A DNA stretch of 64,000 bases, from NCBI GenBank assembly GCA_000389735.1, contig APJY01000001.1:310001-374000 (forward strand), written 5' to 3'. The notes below the pieces were generated by a model. The model was given only the letters and a program-made list of their open reading frames with translations. It made no database searches and was not told the DNA's origin. Both the position numbers and the translations under genes were made by a program. Source of the stretch: Sulfolobales archaeon Acd1. Its GTDB lineage: Archaea; Thermoproteota; Thermoprotei_A; Sulfolobales; Sulfolobaceae. Below, one piece after another: positions 41,149 through 50,561 of this stretch (the stretch's first letter is position 1; each line of letters begins with the position of its first letter).

Positions 41149-42591
41149 TTAGGCCAAGAACTTACGCCTTAGATACTCGATTAGGGCGTCCACGTCGTAG
41201 GCCCTCCCGTAGGCCCTTCTCAACAGCTCCTTGGGTGTGTAAATGGCGCCCCACCTCCAAACTCTTTCCCTGAAGAACGTCTTAATGGACTCGAAGTCGG
41301 CCGAGGCGACTCTCTCCTTTAGGTCGGGCAAGGCCTTCCAGCCCATCGCGGCGACCACGTTTCCCAGCGTGTAGGTAGGGAAGTAGCCGAAGTCTCCCAT
41401 GGACCAGTGTATGTCCTGTAAAATCCCCTCTGAATAGGTCTTGGGCCTCACCCTGAGGTACCTCTCATAGAGCTCCTCCCACCTGCTCGGGGCCTCGCGA
41501 ACGCTCAGGTTCCCTGAGATCAGCTCCCTCTCTATGTGGAACCTCACCGCGATGTGAAAGTTGTAAGTCAGTTCGTCCGCGTCAACCCTGATTAAGGAGG
41601 GCCTTACCGTGTTGAAGTAGTAATAAACGTCCTCTACAGTCCTGTTAGCCATGAAGTCGAGGTGCCTCTTGAGTATCGGCATGATCAGCTCGACGAACTC
41701 CCAGCTTCTACCTATCACGTTCTCCCAGAACCTCGACTGGCCCTCATGGATCCCTAAGGAGGCCCCTTTCCCCACAGGCGTAGTAGACAGCTTGAGGTCA
41801 ACGTTGAGGTCGTAAAGGGCGTGGCCGCCCTCGTGGATGACGCTGAACAGCGTAGCCTTGAAGTCCCTCCCCTCGTATCTCGTGGTTATCCTCACGTCGT
41901 TGGGCGAGAGCCCTACGGTGAAGGGGTGGGCAGAAACATCAAGCCTGAACTTGTCCTCGGGAAAGCCTATGAGCCTTATTACCTCCCTGTTGACCCTCTC
42001 CATGTCCTCCCTTCTGTACTCGACCTTCTCCAGCTCGCTCTCCCTCGGGAAGCCCTCCCTCTTCAGGATTTCGCTCGAGGCCGGGAGGAGTCTCGAGAAG
42101 ATCTCCTCCGCTTCCCTGGCCGTTAACCCTTCCTCGTGTAAGTCCAGTAAAGCGTCGTAGGGCTCCCTCTCGTAGCCCCAGGCATCGGCGACTCTCCTCT
42201 CGAGCTCCACTATCCTCTCCAGGTAGGGCCTGAAGGCTTCGAAATCGTTCTTGGCCTTAGCCTTCCTCCACTCCACCTGGGCCACGGGGAGAAGGGCTGA
42301 GAGTTGCTTGATCACCTCCTCCGGAACGTTCTCGAAGTACCGCAGTTTCCTCTCCAGTACCCTTATGATCCCTCTCTGTACGTCGTCCAAGTCCTCCCTC
42401 TTGGCGTACTTCTCGACTAACGGCTTCAGGGAGAGGAGGAGCTCCTTGGATATCAGGGTCAGATAGGAGGAGGCAATTCCCCTGAACTCCGCGTCAGCGA
42501 CCGGCATGTAAGTCTCCTGGTCCCAGTGGAGGAGAGCCTGAGCGTAGCCGATCGCCCAGACCTTCTTATAGGACTCCAGCAAGTCCTGCAC
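41149..42591 (-). CDS. Thermostable carboxypeptidase, M32 (Taq) family
   Basis: A 480-residue zinc carboxypeptidase. The active site HEGGH (253-257) gives two zinc-binding His and the catalytic Glu, and HEGQSRFWENVIGR further on carries the third ligand and the family HES/GQ motif. DVSAHPFTVGLSPNDVRIT is another M32 hallmark. The enzyme removes C-terminal amino acids with broad specificity and probably acts in peptide turnover. The GTG at 42591 gives standard length. Confidence 0.94.
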   Translation of the reverse strand: MQDLLESYKKVWAIGYAQALLHWDQETYMPVADAEFRGIASSYLTLISKELLLSLKPLVEKYAKREDLDDVQRGIIRVLERKLRYFENVPEEVIKQLSALLPVAQVEWRKAKAKNDFEAFRPYLERIVELERRVADAWGYEREPYDALLDLHEEGLTAREAEEIFSRLLPASSEILKREGFPRESELEKVEYRREDMERVNREVIRLIGFPEDKFRLDVSAHPFTVGLSPNDVRITTRYEGRDFKATLFSVIHEGGHALYDLNVDLKLSTTPVGKGASLGIHEGQSRFWENVIGRSWEFVELIMPILKRHLDFMANRTVEDVYYYFNTVRPSLIRVDADELTYNFHIAVRFHIERELISGNLSVREAPSRWEELYERYLRVRPKTYSEGILQDIHWSMGDFGYFPTYTLGNVVAAMGWKALPDLKERVASADFESIKTFFRERVWRWGAIYTPKELLRRAYGRAYDVDALIEYLRRKFLA

Positions 42592-42676
42592 GGTCGACTC
42601 AAAGAATTAGTAAAACGACCCGATGTATTAAGAGAGAGCTTTAACGTCGTATAAGGTTGCCCTTGAACTCCAAGTC

Positions 42677-42874
42677 TCAGATCCTGGATTTGGGCTTAGT
42701 GTTCGGGACAGTGTCCGGCACGGGCTCGTTGTTGAAGATCAAGACTCCCTTGCCTATCTCGTAACTGACGAAGATGAATCCGCAGTTGGGACAGACCTTA
42801 GTCACCTTGTTCCCCTCCCTTATCACCTTCTCCTCAACCGTGACCTTACACCTCGGACAGTGTTTCCTGGCCAC
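42677..42874 (-). CDS. Small zinc-ribbon protein
   Basis: A 65-residue protein with a four-cysteine zinc ribbon: C6-x2-C9 and C28-x2-C31 on adjacent beta hairpins, then a proline-rich tail. Such small archaeal ribbons bind nucleic acid or protein; the function is unknown. It is divergent from the UbiB-like kinase with 52 bases between starts, sharing the TTAAAAAGTA region (42901-42910) as a two-way promoter. Confidence 0.75.
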   Translation of the reverse strand: MARKHCPRCKVTVEEKVIREGNKVTKVCPNCGFIFVSYEIGKGVLIFNNEPVPDTVPNTKPKSRI

Positions 42875-42926
42875 GGAGGCCCGCTTCTAGTTCAGATCGC
42901 TTAAAAAGTATGACACCCCTCAGAAC

Positions 42927-44411
42927 GTGTTGAACAAGCTCTCGAGGGCCCTTCAGGTCATCTTCCTACTAGGCCCTAGGGTTCTGGCTCTCAGGTCGAT
43001 AAGGGAAAGAACGAGGAAAGGGGAGGAGCAAGACGAGGAGAAGATGACCAGGGAGGCAAGGAAGCTGGTTAACGCCTTCATAAGGCTCGCCCCGACCTAC
43101 GTCAAGTTCGGCCAAGTACTCTCGGTACACAGCGACGTCTTCCCAGAGCCCTACCTCAAGGAGCTGTCGAAGCTTCAGGATCAAGTCCCACCAGCCAAGT
43201 GGGAAGACGTCGAGCCCTACGTTATGGAGGACCTGAGGAAGCTGGGGTTCAAGGTGAAGAGGGTCGACAGGGAGCCCATAAGCTCCGCCTCCATAGCTCA
43301 GGTCCACCTCGCGGAGCTCGAGGACGGGAGACCGGTCGCGATCAAGGTCAGGAGGCCCAGGATAGAGGAGATCGTGAGAGTCGACGTAGAGGTCATGAGG
43401 GCCCTCTCCCCTCTACTGAAGTACATCTTCGATGAGGCGTTCTACGAGACCATAAGGGTCATCATAAGCGACTTCTCCAGGAGGATATTTGAGGAGATGG
43501 ACTTCGAGAAGGAGGCGTTCTACATGAGGAAGCTGGAGGAGGAGCTGAGGGAGTTCCCCAACGTGATAGTCCCCAGACTCCTCGGGGCAACGAAGAGGGT
43601 GATCGTCATGGAGTACTTGCCAGGATACAAGGTCACTAGCGAGGAGGCGAGGAAAGTGATCCCCCCTAAGGAACTGGCCTACCAGATCTTCAGGCTCTTC
43701 ATGGTGATGCTCCTGGAGAAGGAGTACTTCCACGCAGACCCTCACCCCGGTAACATAGCTGTGAGCCCTGACGGCAAGATAATACTCTACGACTACGGCA
43801 TGGTCGGCGCTTTGGACAAGGCCACGAGGAACAGGCTCCTTAGGGTCTACTCGGCCCTCGTCAGGCTCGACGCCCCTATGCTCGTAAAGGCCCTCGAGGA
43901 GCTCGGTGCCGTAGACCCAACAGCCGACAGGGAGACCTTAGTGAAGGGTCTCGAGCTCTTCCTCTCCACCTTCAGGGGAGTAACGCCCGAAACGCTCGAG
44001 GTCGAGACATTCATAAGGGCGGCGAACGAGGTCTTTTACAGGTTCCCCCTTAGGTTGCCTGAGAGCCTAGTGCTCTACATCAGGATGACATCCCTCCTAG
44101 GGGGGACGTGCCTCATGATAGATCCGGAATTCAAGTTCTTCGACGCCCTAGTTAAGCTGATCGACGAGAGGAACCTCCTGGTGCCTGCGATGATTGACGA
44201 GATAAGGAGCTTGGCCGACGCCGTTCTCAAAAAACTGAAGATGTTCCTTCTCGAGAGGCCCCTCCCAGTCAGGAGGGAGGGAAGAAGAGTCAACGACGCC
44301 TTTATGATAGTCGCGTTCCTCGTTTCTCTAGCTATTTACGTACTCCTTAAGGACGGCACCGCCTCAGTCCTCTTCGCGCTCTTCGGCTTGGCCCTAGCCC
44401 TTAGACGTTAG
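42927..44411 (+). CDS. ABC1/UbiB/ADCK-family kinase-like protein
   Basis: A 494-residue atypical kinase. The family KxGQ motif is present as KFGQVLSVHSDV. Next come the Ala-rich loop SSASIAQVHLAE, the ATP-binding Lys in VAIKVRRP, the catalytic HADPHPGNIAV, and the metal-binding DYG (YDYGMVGAL) in place of DFG. A hydrophobic C-terminus suggests membrane association. Bacterial UbiB and mitochondrial COQ8 support quinone synthesis; in Sulfolobales a role with caldariellaquinone or other lipids is inference. The GTG at 42927 has a TATA-like box about 22 bases upstream. Confidence 0.92.
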   Translation: MLNKLSRALQVIFLLGPRVLALRSIRERTRKGEEQDEEKMTREARKLVNAFIRLAPTYVKFGQVLSVHSDVFPEPYLKELSKLQDQVPPAKWEDVEPYVMEDLRKLGFKVKRVDREPISSASIAQVHLAELEDGRPVAIKVRRPRIEEIVRVDVEVMRALSPLLKYIFDEAFYETIRVIISDFSRRIFEEMDFEKEAFYMRKLEEELREFPNVIVPRLLGATKRVIVMEYLPGYKVTSEEARKVIPPKELAYQIFRLFMVMLLEKEYFHADPHPGNIAVSPDGKIILYDYGMVGALDKATRNRLLRVYSALVRLDAPMLVKALEELGAVDPTADRETLVKGLELFLSTFRGVTPETLEVETFIRAANEVFYRFPLRLPESLVLYIRMTSLLGGTCLMIDPEFKFFDALVKLIDERNLLVPAMIDEIRSLADAVLKKLKMFLLERPLPVRREGRRVNDAFMIVAFLVSLAIYVLLKDGTASVLFALFGLALALRR

Positions 44412-44818
44412 CTCACCTTGATCTCCACGCTCTCCGCTATCGGGAGCTTTACCGTAAGCACCCCATTCTCGTAGGCAGCAACCGAGCCTTCGGACTTGAC
44501 CTTAGCCGGGAGCTTCACCGACCTCCTGACCCTCTTGGGCCTCTGCTGGATAGACGCGTTGGCGGGAGTCTGCAAGTCCCTTTCAGCCTCTATCACCAGC
44601 TCGTCCCCTCCCACAAGCCTCACCTTGACTTTATCCTTGGGGAAACCCGCCAAGTCAGCGACGACCACCACTTGGCTACCCTCCTCGTAAACGTCCACCG
44701 GGGGCATCACGGTCTCATAGAAGGCCCTTGTCACCTCCCCCAGCCTTTTCCCCGCCTCCTTGACTAGGGCGTCGATCAGCGAGCTAGGCACCACCTTCAC
44801 CTCCTTAGGAACAGCCAC
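44408..44818 (-). CDS. hsp20: Small heat shock protein, Hsp20/alpha-crystallin
   Basis: A 136-residue small heat shock protein. The alpha-crystallin domain spans about 45-130: VDVYEEGSQVVVVADLAGFP, KDKVKVRLVGGDELVIEAER, RSVKLPAKV and the AAYENGVLTVKLP end motif (family consensus xxxxNGVLxVxxP). It has an N-terminal arm but lacks the usual C-terminal I-x-I extension. It holds unfolding proteins in a refoldable state. The GTG at 44818 lies inside the 3' end of a small upstream reading frame. The 3' end overlaps the convergent kinase gene by 4 bases. Confidence 0.92.
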   Translation of the reverse strand: MAVPKEVKVVPSSLIDALVKEAGKRLGEVTRAFYETVMPPVDVYEEGSQVVVVADLAGFPKDKVKVRLVGGDELVIEAERDLQTPANASIQQRPKRVRRSVKLPAKVKSEGSVAAYENGVLTVKLPIAESVEIKVS

Positions 44819-44871
44819 CTCAGGATCCTGTAGATGAGGTAGTACTTCAGGGCCTTGATCAGTAGTCCCAT
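44797..44871 (-). CDS. Possible 24-residue membrane-active peptide upstream of hsp20
   Basis: From the ATG at 44871 the minus strand reads MGLLIKALKYYLIYRILRWL then FLRR and a stop, a short peptide alternating hydrophobic and basic residues with an amphipathic look. Its last 22 bases overlap the start of hsp20, and the hsp20 GTG lies within it, so translation of the two could be coupled. A TATA-like CTTAATAC lies about 29 bases upstream. It is too short to be certain; conservation upstream of hsp20 in relatives would decide. Confidence 0.4.
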   Translation of the reverse strand: MGLLIKALKYYLIYRILRWLFLRR

Positions 44872-44953
44872 CGAAGGGATATTTTCTAATCGTGAGTATT
44901 AAGCGTTCACACTAACGTCTTCGGCCTCCAATACCTTATATACCTTTTGACGA

Positions 44954-45841
44954 TTGTACTCGAGGGCGGGTTTGGCCAGCCTCAGGGAGGTTCTCAGGGA
45001 CAACCTTAAGAAGTACGGCTTCCCATTCCCCCTGAACAAGGCCGAATGCCACGGCTGGAGCGACCTCCCGAGGAGCGGTAAAACCCTGTTCTACACCTCG
45101 TGCATGTATCAAATCGCTACCCTCACTAAATCGCTGTCCAAGTTCGTGGGAATGGCGGACAAGCTTTCGGCCTTCGGTTTCGTGGCCTCCAAGCTCATTA
45201 AGCCGCCCAAGGAGGACCTGGAGAGGGCCTCGAGAGTGCTCAACAAGATGGTCAAGCTCCTTAAGGCCTCAGGGGTCAACGACCTCTTCTACCTCTACGA
45301 GGATGAGCCCTACAGCGGGGCCGCGCTCCTCGAGATGGGCTACTTGGACCTTTTCGAGGAGCACGCGAAGTCCGTTTACTCCTTCCTCAAGTCCAGGGGA
45401 ATTGGCAGGTTGATCACCGTGGACCCTCACACCCACAACGCGTTGAGTAGGTACAGGGAGTTCGTTCCGGGCTTCGACATAGAAGTTCTGAACGTTTACG
45501 AGGTGATTAAAGAGGCCAAGGCGGTGACCCAGGAGGAGTTGACCATCCACGACTCCTGCCTCTACTCGAGGTTCCTGGGGCTCAGGGAGAACTACAGGGG
45601 GCTAGTAACGAGGGCGGGACTCAGGATCAAGGAGGACTTCCTGATAACGGGCAAAGACAACGCGTTCTGCTGCGGCTATCCGATTGAGGCGGTCGACAGG
45701 GACTTATCTGAAAGGATAGCGGAGCTCAGGGCGAAAAGCCTCAAGTCCTTGGCCAACAGGGCCATAGTGGTCTGCCCGATGTGCTACGCCCAGTTGAGGG
45801 ACAAGGTCGAGGTAGTTGACCTGATGGAGGTGATAGAATGA
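44954..45841 (+). CDS. LutA-like Fe-S oxidoreductase (CCG domain)
   Basis: A 295-residue protein with two cysteine-rich segments. The first is FYTSCMYQI, with only one Cys of the usual pair. The second is complete: [19 protein letters not shown] and [12 protein letters not shown]. These are landmarks of the CCG family shared by LutA/YkgE, HdrB and glycolate oxidase Fe-S subunits. It overlaps the LutB-like gene by 4 bases (ATGA), so a two-subunit dehydrogenase for lactate or another 2-hydroxyacid is plausible. The TTG at 44954 is the longest start; TTG at 44972 fits the TATATA box near 44939 about as well. Confidence 0.82.
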   Translation: MYSRAGLASLREVLRDNLKKYGFPFPLNKAECHGWSDLPRSGKTLFYTSCMYQIATLTKSLSKFVGMADKLSAFGFVASKLIKPPKEDLERASRVLNKMVKLLKASGVNDLFYLYEDEPYSGAALLEMGYLDLFEEHAKSVYSFLKSRGIGRLITVDPHTHNALSRYREFVPGFDIEVLNVYEVIKEAKAVTQEELTIHDSCLYSRFLGLRENYRGLVTRAGLRIKEDFLITGKDNAFCCGYPIEAVDRDLSERIAELRAKSLKSLANRAIVVCPMCYAQLRDKVEVVDLMEVIE

Positions 45842-46986
45842 GCTGGGAGGAGGCCATAAACAGGGTAATAAGCCACGGGATCCCAAGGGTTTATGAAATA
45901 CTCGAAAGGCACCCCTACCTGCCTGAACTGGCTAGCAAGCTGAGGAAGGCCAGGGAGGAGGTGATCAAGAACCTAGACCACTACGTAGAGATGACGATGA
46001 AATCCGTCCAGAGGACCGGAGGCAAGGCTTACATAGCTAACGACGCCAAGGAGGCTAGGGAGATCGTCGGGAAAATCGTGGGCACCGGGAAGAGGGTAGT
46101 GCTGGGCAAGTCAATGGTGGCCTTCGAAATAGGGCTCAGGAAATACCTTCAGAGTTTGGGCAACGAGGTCTGGGAGACCGACCTGGGCGAGCTCCTGTTA
46201 CAGCTCACGGACGACAACCCCAGCCACATCATAGGCCCCGCGATACACATGACTAAGGAGAGGGTGGCCAAGGTCCTCAGGGAGAAGATAGGGGCCGACG
46301 TGAGCGAGAGCTCGACCCACGAGGAGTTGGTCGCCGCGGCCAGGAAGTTCCTCAGGGAGAAGTTCCTCACCGCAGACGTGGGGATAACCGGAGCGAACGC
46401 GGTCGCGGCTGATACCGGATCGATAGTCCTCGTGGAGAACGAGGGGAACATAAGGCTCTCATCGTCGGTACCCCCCGTTCACATCTCGGTCACCGGGGTC
46501 GAGAAGATAGTGCCCACATTGGAGTACGCCATGATAGAGGCTTTGGTGCAGTCCGCCTACTGGGGCCTTTATCCTCCCACGTACGTCAACCTCACCTCAG
46601 GGCCCAGCAGCACTGCCGACATAGAGCACAAGAGGGTCTCACCGGCACACGGTCCCAAGGAGTTCCACCTGGTGCTCATAGACAACGGCAGGAGGGAGAT
46701 AGCGAAGGACCCAGACCTCTGGGAGGGGCTGCTTTGCATCAGGTGCGGGAGGTGCCACCTCCACTGCCCGGTCTACAGGGTGCTGGACGGGAAGTTCGGG
46801 GCACCGCCCTACAGCGGCCCCATGGGAGCCATGTGGGCCTACTTCGTTTACAAGGATCCCAAGCCGGCGACGCTTTGCACCCACTCGGGCAACTGCAAGG
46901 ACGTTTGCCCCATGAAAATCAACATCCCGAGGGTGCTGGAGAGGATAAAGTTCAGGGCGTCGAAGGCGGGAAACGGCAAGGCCTGA
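45838..46986 (+). CDS. LutB-like Fe-S protein with LUD domain
   Basis: A 382-residue protein. The N-terminal two thirds is the LUD domain (LutB/LutC-type: [38 protein letters not shown]). The C-terminus has two [4Fe-4S] motifs, [14 protein letters not shown] and [13 protein letters not shown]. In bacteria LutABC oxidise lactate; here only A and B are present and no LutC lies next to them. Electrons would pass to a ferredoxin or the quinone pool. The ATG overlaps the previous stop. Confidence 0.9.
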   Translation: MSWEEAINRVISHGIPRVYEILERHPYLPELASKLRKAREEVIKNLDHYVEMTMKSVQRTGGKAYIANDAKEAREIVGKIVGTGKRVVLGKSMVAFEIGLRKYLQSLGNEVWETDLGELLLQLTDDNPSHIIGPAIHMTKERVAKVLREKIGADVSESSTHEELVAAARKFLREKFLTADVGITGANAVAADTGSIVLVENEGNIRLSSSVPPVHISVTGVEKIVPTLEYAMIEALVQSAYWGLYPPTYVNLTSGPSSTADIEHKRVSPAHGPKEFHLVLIDNGRREIAKDPDLWEGLLCIRCGRCHLHCPVYRVLDGKFGAPPYSGPMGAMWAYFVYKDPKPATLCTHSGNCKDVCPMKINIPRVLERIKFRASKAGNGKA

Positions 46987-47061
46987 ACCTTCGATTTCTC
47001 CCATTAATGATCACAAATTAAATCAATTTTAGGGATCGAGGATTAGTCTATCGAGGTAAGC

Positions 47062-47745
47062 GTGAGGAAGTGTCCAAGGTGCGGGATGGAGAACCCGGAC
47101 GACGCGTATATCTGTAAGTACTGCTATTACCCTTTAGTGGAGGGAGCGGTCCTCAAGGTGGAGGTTCCAAGGGCCGAGAGGAGCCCCAGGATAAGGCTCT
47201 CGAGGGGCCTACTCTTGACCAGTTTAGTACTTAACGTAGTCTATCACGTTTCCCTCCCCTTCGTCTTCTCAATCATGTTGAACCAAAACGTGATCGTTAT
47301 CGTTAACACACCCTACGGAGAGGCGACCCCCGTAATAGGTGGGACCGGGCTAAGCTTCCTGACCCTGTTCACGCTTTTAGAGCTCGCCGCGGCCGCGCTG
47401 GGAGGGGCGGCTATAAAGAGTACCAAGAGGGGTTTACTTTACGTTCTTTATCCTCTAGGATTACTCGGACAGTTCTTCAGCTTTAGTTCCTTCGTTTACT
47501 CAAACCCCCTCGGTCTCGACGTACTGAGCATTATTTCGGGCGTCGCGATCATAGCCGGAGGCTCGTTTTTCTCCATAATCATGAGGGAGGCCCTAGAGAA
47601 CAGGCTCGCCACCTACTCGACCTTGGCTCTCCTGTTTTATTATTTCGTTGCGGCAATTATGCCGCTGTCCGTGTCCTTTCTTGGCCCGGTCAACGCGGCG
47701 GTCAGCGCCGTGCTCCTGTACGTCGTAACGAAGGAGGTGAGGTGA
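47062..47745 (+). CDS. Zinc-ribbon membrane protein, hypothetical
   Basis: A 227-residue protein: an N-terminal zinc ribbon (CPRCGMENPDDAYICKYCYY), a basic linker, and about six hydrophobic helices. The ribbon-plus-membrane layout is common in archaea, but no function is known. The GTG at 47062 is the start. It ends directly before the MarR gene with no spacing, so the two are one unit and the regulator may respond to or control this membrane protein. Confidence 0.75.
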   Translation: MRKCPRCGMENPDDAYICKYCYYPLVEGAVLKVEVPRAERSPRIRLSRGLLLTSLVLNVVYHVSLPFVFSIMLNQNVIVIVNTPYGEATPVIGGTGLSFLTLFTLLELAAAALGGAAIKSTKRGLLYVLYPLGLLGQFFSFSSFVYSNPLGLDVLSIISGVAIIAGGSFFSIIMREALENRLATYSTLALLFYYFVAAIMPLSVSFLGPVNAAVSAVLLYVVTKEVR

Positions 47746-48195
47746 GTGGAGCAGAGACAGCTTGAGCCCTGGGAGATGCTTTTGAAGTCCTACAAGCTAA
47801 TGAGGAAGATCCTCCAGGAGGAGGCCGTGAGGGAGGGACTAACGTTCAACGAGACCTCGCTGCTCTTCTTCGTTAACGCCAACGGGAAGGCGAACGTAAC
47901 GACGTTGGCCAAGTATCTCGACGTGAGCAAGTCGAGCGTGGTGGAGATGATAGACAAGCTCGTGAGGAACGGCTTCCTGGAGAGGACTAAGGACGTTAAG
48001 GACAGGAGGGTGACCTACGTGACCATAACGGACAGGGGTAGAGCCGTCCTGGAGACGGTCAGGGAGAAGTATAAGGAGACCATAAACAAGGTCCTGTCGG
48101 AAGTGAACGACGTGGAGTGCATAATGAGGATCTTCAACGCGTTGCTGAAGGAGTACGAGAGGAGGAAAGGGACGAGTTACGGCGATCCCTGCTGA
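47746..48195 (+). CDS. MarR-family transcriptional regulator
   Basis: A 149-residue winged-helix protein: helices of the dimer interface, the recognition region VTTLAKYLDVSKSSVVEMID, and the wing FLERTKDVKDRRVTYVTITDRG, which is the MarR DxRxxxxxLT-type wing. It would bind a palindromic operator as a dimer and release it on binding a small ligand. The GTG at 47746 follows immediately on the upstream stop, with GAGGTGA as ribosome site. Candidate targets are its own operon and the neighbouring genes. Confidence 0.9.
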   Translation: MEQRQLEPWEMLLKSYKLMRKILQEEAVREGLTFNETSLLFFVNANGKANVTTLAKYLDVSKSSVVEMIDKLVRNGFLERTKDVKDRRVTYVTITDRGRAVLETVREKYKETINKVLSEVNDVECIMRIFNALLKEYERRKGTSYGDPC

Positions 48196-48240
48196 GCCGC
48201 TTTTCCCTTTTTACGCTTTGTCTTATCAAGCATAACCTAA

Positions 48241-48720
48241 GTGGCGCTCAGTCACCAGTCGATAAAGGGACTCCTGGGGACTGTGATCAAGAACTATAGC
48301 GAGGAGTCGGTCAGGGAGAACGGCTACGACCTGAGGATCTGCGGCGAGAAGGCGTTGAAGCTAAGGGGGGACGCCTTCCTCCCCGAGAAGCCCTCGGAAT
48401 ACGAGGAGGTCGAGTTCGGTGACCACGTGGAGCTCGAGCCGCTAAACACATACCTCTTCGAGTCCTGCGAGGAGCTCGAGATGCCGAACGACCTAATAGC
48501 TCTCATGACGCTGAGGAGTACCCTGGCCAGGAACGGCATCTTGGCGCCCCCCACCGTGATAGACGCGGGTTACAGGGGGAAGATAGCGATAAGCCTGACA
48601 GCAGTCCACAGGGTTAAGCTAGCTAGAGGCATGAGGACGAACCACCTGATATTCCTGAGGCTCGACGAGCCCACGATCAAGCCCTACAACGGGAAATACT
48701 CGGGCGGCGTCATGCTGTGA
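48241..48720 (+). CDS. dcd: dCTP deaminase
   Basis: A 159-residue trimeric dUTPase-fold enzyme. Motifs are ENGYDLRI near the N-terminus, [13 protein letters not shown] (the RSS/RST motif) and [15 protein letters not shown] with the catalytic region. It deaminates dCTP to dUTP, the first step to thymidylate. The length is a little short of bacterial Dcd but usual for Crenarchaeota. It begins at the GTG at 48241. Confidence 0.9.
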   Translation: MALSHQSIKGLLGTVIKNYSEESVRENGYDLRICGEKALKLRGDAFLPEKPSEYEEVEFGDHVELEPLNTYLFESCEELEMPNDLIALMTLRSTLARNGILAPPTVIDAGYRGKIAISLTAVHRVKLARGMRTNHLIFLRLDEPTIKPYNGKYSGGVML

Positions 48721-48798
48721 CACGGCAATTACTCAAGTCGTAGCCGAGGACGGCTTCCTTTATTTCCTCGTGAGGGAGGCTTCTCAGGAGGTAAGGGC

Positions 48799-49803
48799 GT
48801 GTCCTGGGAGACCGAGAGGCTGGCGTTCCGTTACGTCGTTAAGCGGAAGCTCTCCCCGGAGAAGGCGTTTAAGGAGGCCGTGAGGAGGACGGAGAAGAAG
48901 GGCGACTTAAGGGCCTTCCTCAAGTTCCTGAGGGACTACTATTATTTGTCCGTTGCTTACCCGGGGAGGGGGTTCGAGGAGCTTTTCGAGCTCTCGCTCA
49001 AGGGTAACTATCCATTCGTTCCTCCCAGATGGGTTGAGGAGAGGGCCAGGAGGAAGCTGTCCCCGAGGAAGCCGTACTGGCTCAGGGTGAACACCCTCAA
49101 GGTCAGCTTAGAGGAGGCCAAGAAGGAGCTAAGGGAGTTGGGGATAGAGTTCGAGGAGGACGAGGACTTCCCCTTCATGCTCAGGCTTGAGGCCAAGCCC
49201 GAGCTCAAGGGGCTTAAGCCCTTCCAGGAGGGGAGGGTAGTACCCCAGGACAAGAGCGCCGCTTTCGTGGTATCCGCGTTGGATCCCAAGGAGGGGGAGC
49301 TGATCTTCGACATCGGCTCCGCCCCAGGGATGAAGGCCTCCCTAATACAGCAGTTGAGGGAGAATAGGGGCGAAATAGTAGCGGTGGATCTATCGGCAAA
49401 AAGGGTCGAGGACGAGAGGAAGGTACTACGGTGGCTCGGGGTAAAGAACGTGGAGCTTATCGTGGCTGACGGGGCCCACCTCCCCTTCAGGAAGTTGACT
49501 AAAGTCCTCGTGGACGCCCCTTGCTCTAACTCGGGGACTTACGTTGAGGACCCCTCGGTTTTCCTTAGGGTCACTCCCAGGGACTTGAGGAGGCTTTCGA
49601 GGATACAAAAGGGGATTCTGAAGGAGGTCATGGGGCTGAGGCCTGAAAAAGTGGTCTACTCGGTGTGTTCCCTGTTCCCCGACGAAGGGGAGGACGTTAT
49701 AAGGGCGGTTGTAAAGGGAGGAAAGGAAGTCGATACGAGGAGGCTTTACCCTGATACTAACGGGACCGACGGGTTCTTCATAGCGGTCGTGAGGCCTCAG
49801 TAG
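48799..49803 (+). CDS. RNA (cytosine-5) methyltransferase, NOL1/NOP2/Sun family
   Basis: A 334-residue SAM-dependent enzyme: SAM motif FDIGSAPGMKASLI, VAVDLSAKRVEDERK, the DAPCSNSG motif (motif IV, with its cysteine) and the second catalytic cysteine in YSVCSLFPDEGED. The N-terminal RNA-binding domain has the YWLRVNTLKVS segment. It methylates cytosine C5 in tRNA or rRNA. An N-terminal region without PUA domain is seen; specificity is not predictable. It starts at the GTG at 48799. Confidence 0.92.
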   Translation: MSWETERLAFRYVVKRKLSPEKAFKEAVRRTEKKGDLRAFLKFLRDYYYLSVAYPGRGFEELFELSLKGNYPFVPPRWVEERARRKLSPRKPYWLRVNTLKVSLEEAKKELRELGIEFEEDEDFPFMLRLEAKPELKGLKPFQEGRVVPQDKSAAFVVSALDPKEGELIFDIGSAPGMKASLIQQLRENRGEIVAVDLSAKRVEDERKVLRWLGVKNVELIVADGAHLPFRKLTKVLVDAPCSNSGTYVEDPSVFLRVTPRDLRRLSRIQKGILKEVMGLRPEKVVYSVCSLFPDEGEDVIRAVVKGGKEVDTRRLYPDTNGTDGFFIAVVRPQ

Positions 49804-50013
49804 TGATTGTCCGTGCAAGATCATCGATAGAGATCGAGCCCAGGGACGCGGCATCTAGATCCTCAGAGCCGGCCTATCGCGTCTCGGGCACTCCCGAATA
49901 ACCTAAGGATACACGCCTCCTTCGCTTTCTCGAAAAACCTGAAACAGAAGCTGGCATCGATCAGGAGGACTAAGGTTTTTAAGACAATAAATTAGGGAAG
50001 ACGTTTTACTAGA

Positions 50014-50331
50014 ATGCCTCAAGTAGAATCCCCTACCTACTTCAAGCGCTGGTTCTTCGCCACCAAAGTGAGGGGATTGCTTCAAATCATACTAACGGTC
50101 GTATGTAATGCCAACGGAAGGACTGCCAAGGAGATATCGGAGAACACGGGGATCAAACCAATGTATGTAGAGCTAATTTTGGGGCTCCTCTCCAATTTGG
50201 GGCTCCTCTCCGATAAGGGGATCGTGGAGGAAAAGGATGGTAAATACTACATTGACGAGGACGCGAGAGGCATTTACGAGTTGACGATCGAGGGTATGAT
50301 GCGGGGCCTCGAGATGTCCCTGAGCGGGTAA
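50014..50331 (+). CDS. Winged-helix DNA-binding protein
   Basis: A 105-residue protein: a helix-turn-helix (NGRTAKEISENTGIKPMYVE), followed by LGLLSNLGLLSDKGIVEEKD and a wing GKYYIDEDARGIYELT, similar to the archaeal HTH_45/winged-helix group. The helix segment contains a 16-base sequence, TTTGGGGCTCCTCTCC, in tandem (50178-50193 and 50196-50211), giving LGLLS-NLGLLS. This is a recent in-frame duplication of 18 bases that lengthens one helix or its turn. It stands alone with its own promoter; the targets are unknown. Confidence 0.8.
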   Translation: MPQVESPTYFKRWFFATKVRGLLQIILTVVCNANGRTAKEISENTGIKPMYVELILGLLSNLGLLSDKGIVEEKDGKYYIDEDARGIYELTIEGMMRGLEMSLSG

Positions 50332-50561
50332 CTGTTAATTAACTAAATCGAATTAGCTCTCCAGCCCTAATAATAAAATATGAGACTAAAATCGTTCCCA
50401 TGTCCAGCCTTCCTAGAATCCTGAAACTGGGCTAAGTCTTCGGTTCCTCGACTGTGCTCCGTTTGGTTCAGCCTCGAAGATTATTCACTAATTTTGAGAT
50501 AAAATAGAAAGTTTAGAAAAGGTGTTTATTATCGATATGAAAAACATTGACTTGATCCCCA

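Noticed and set aside
49866-49991. 42-codon coding-like frame on the minus strand ending at TGA 49863-49865
   Set aside because: No start codon and no recognisable family; antisense open frames are common in this GC-rich genome.
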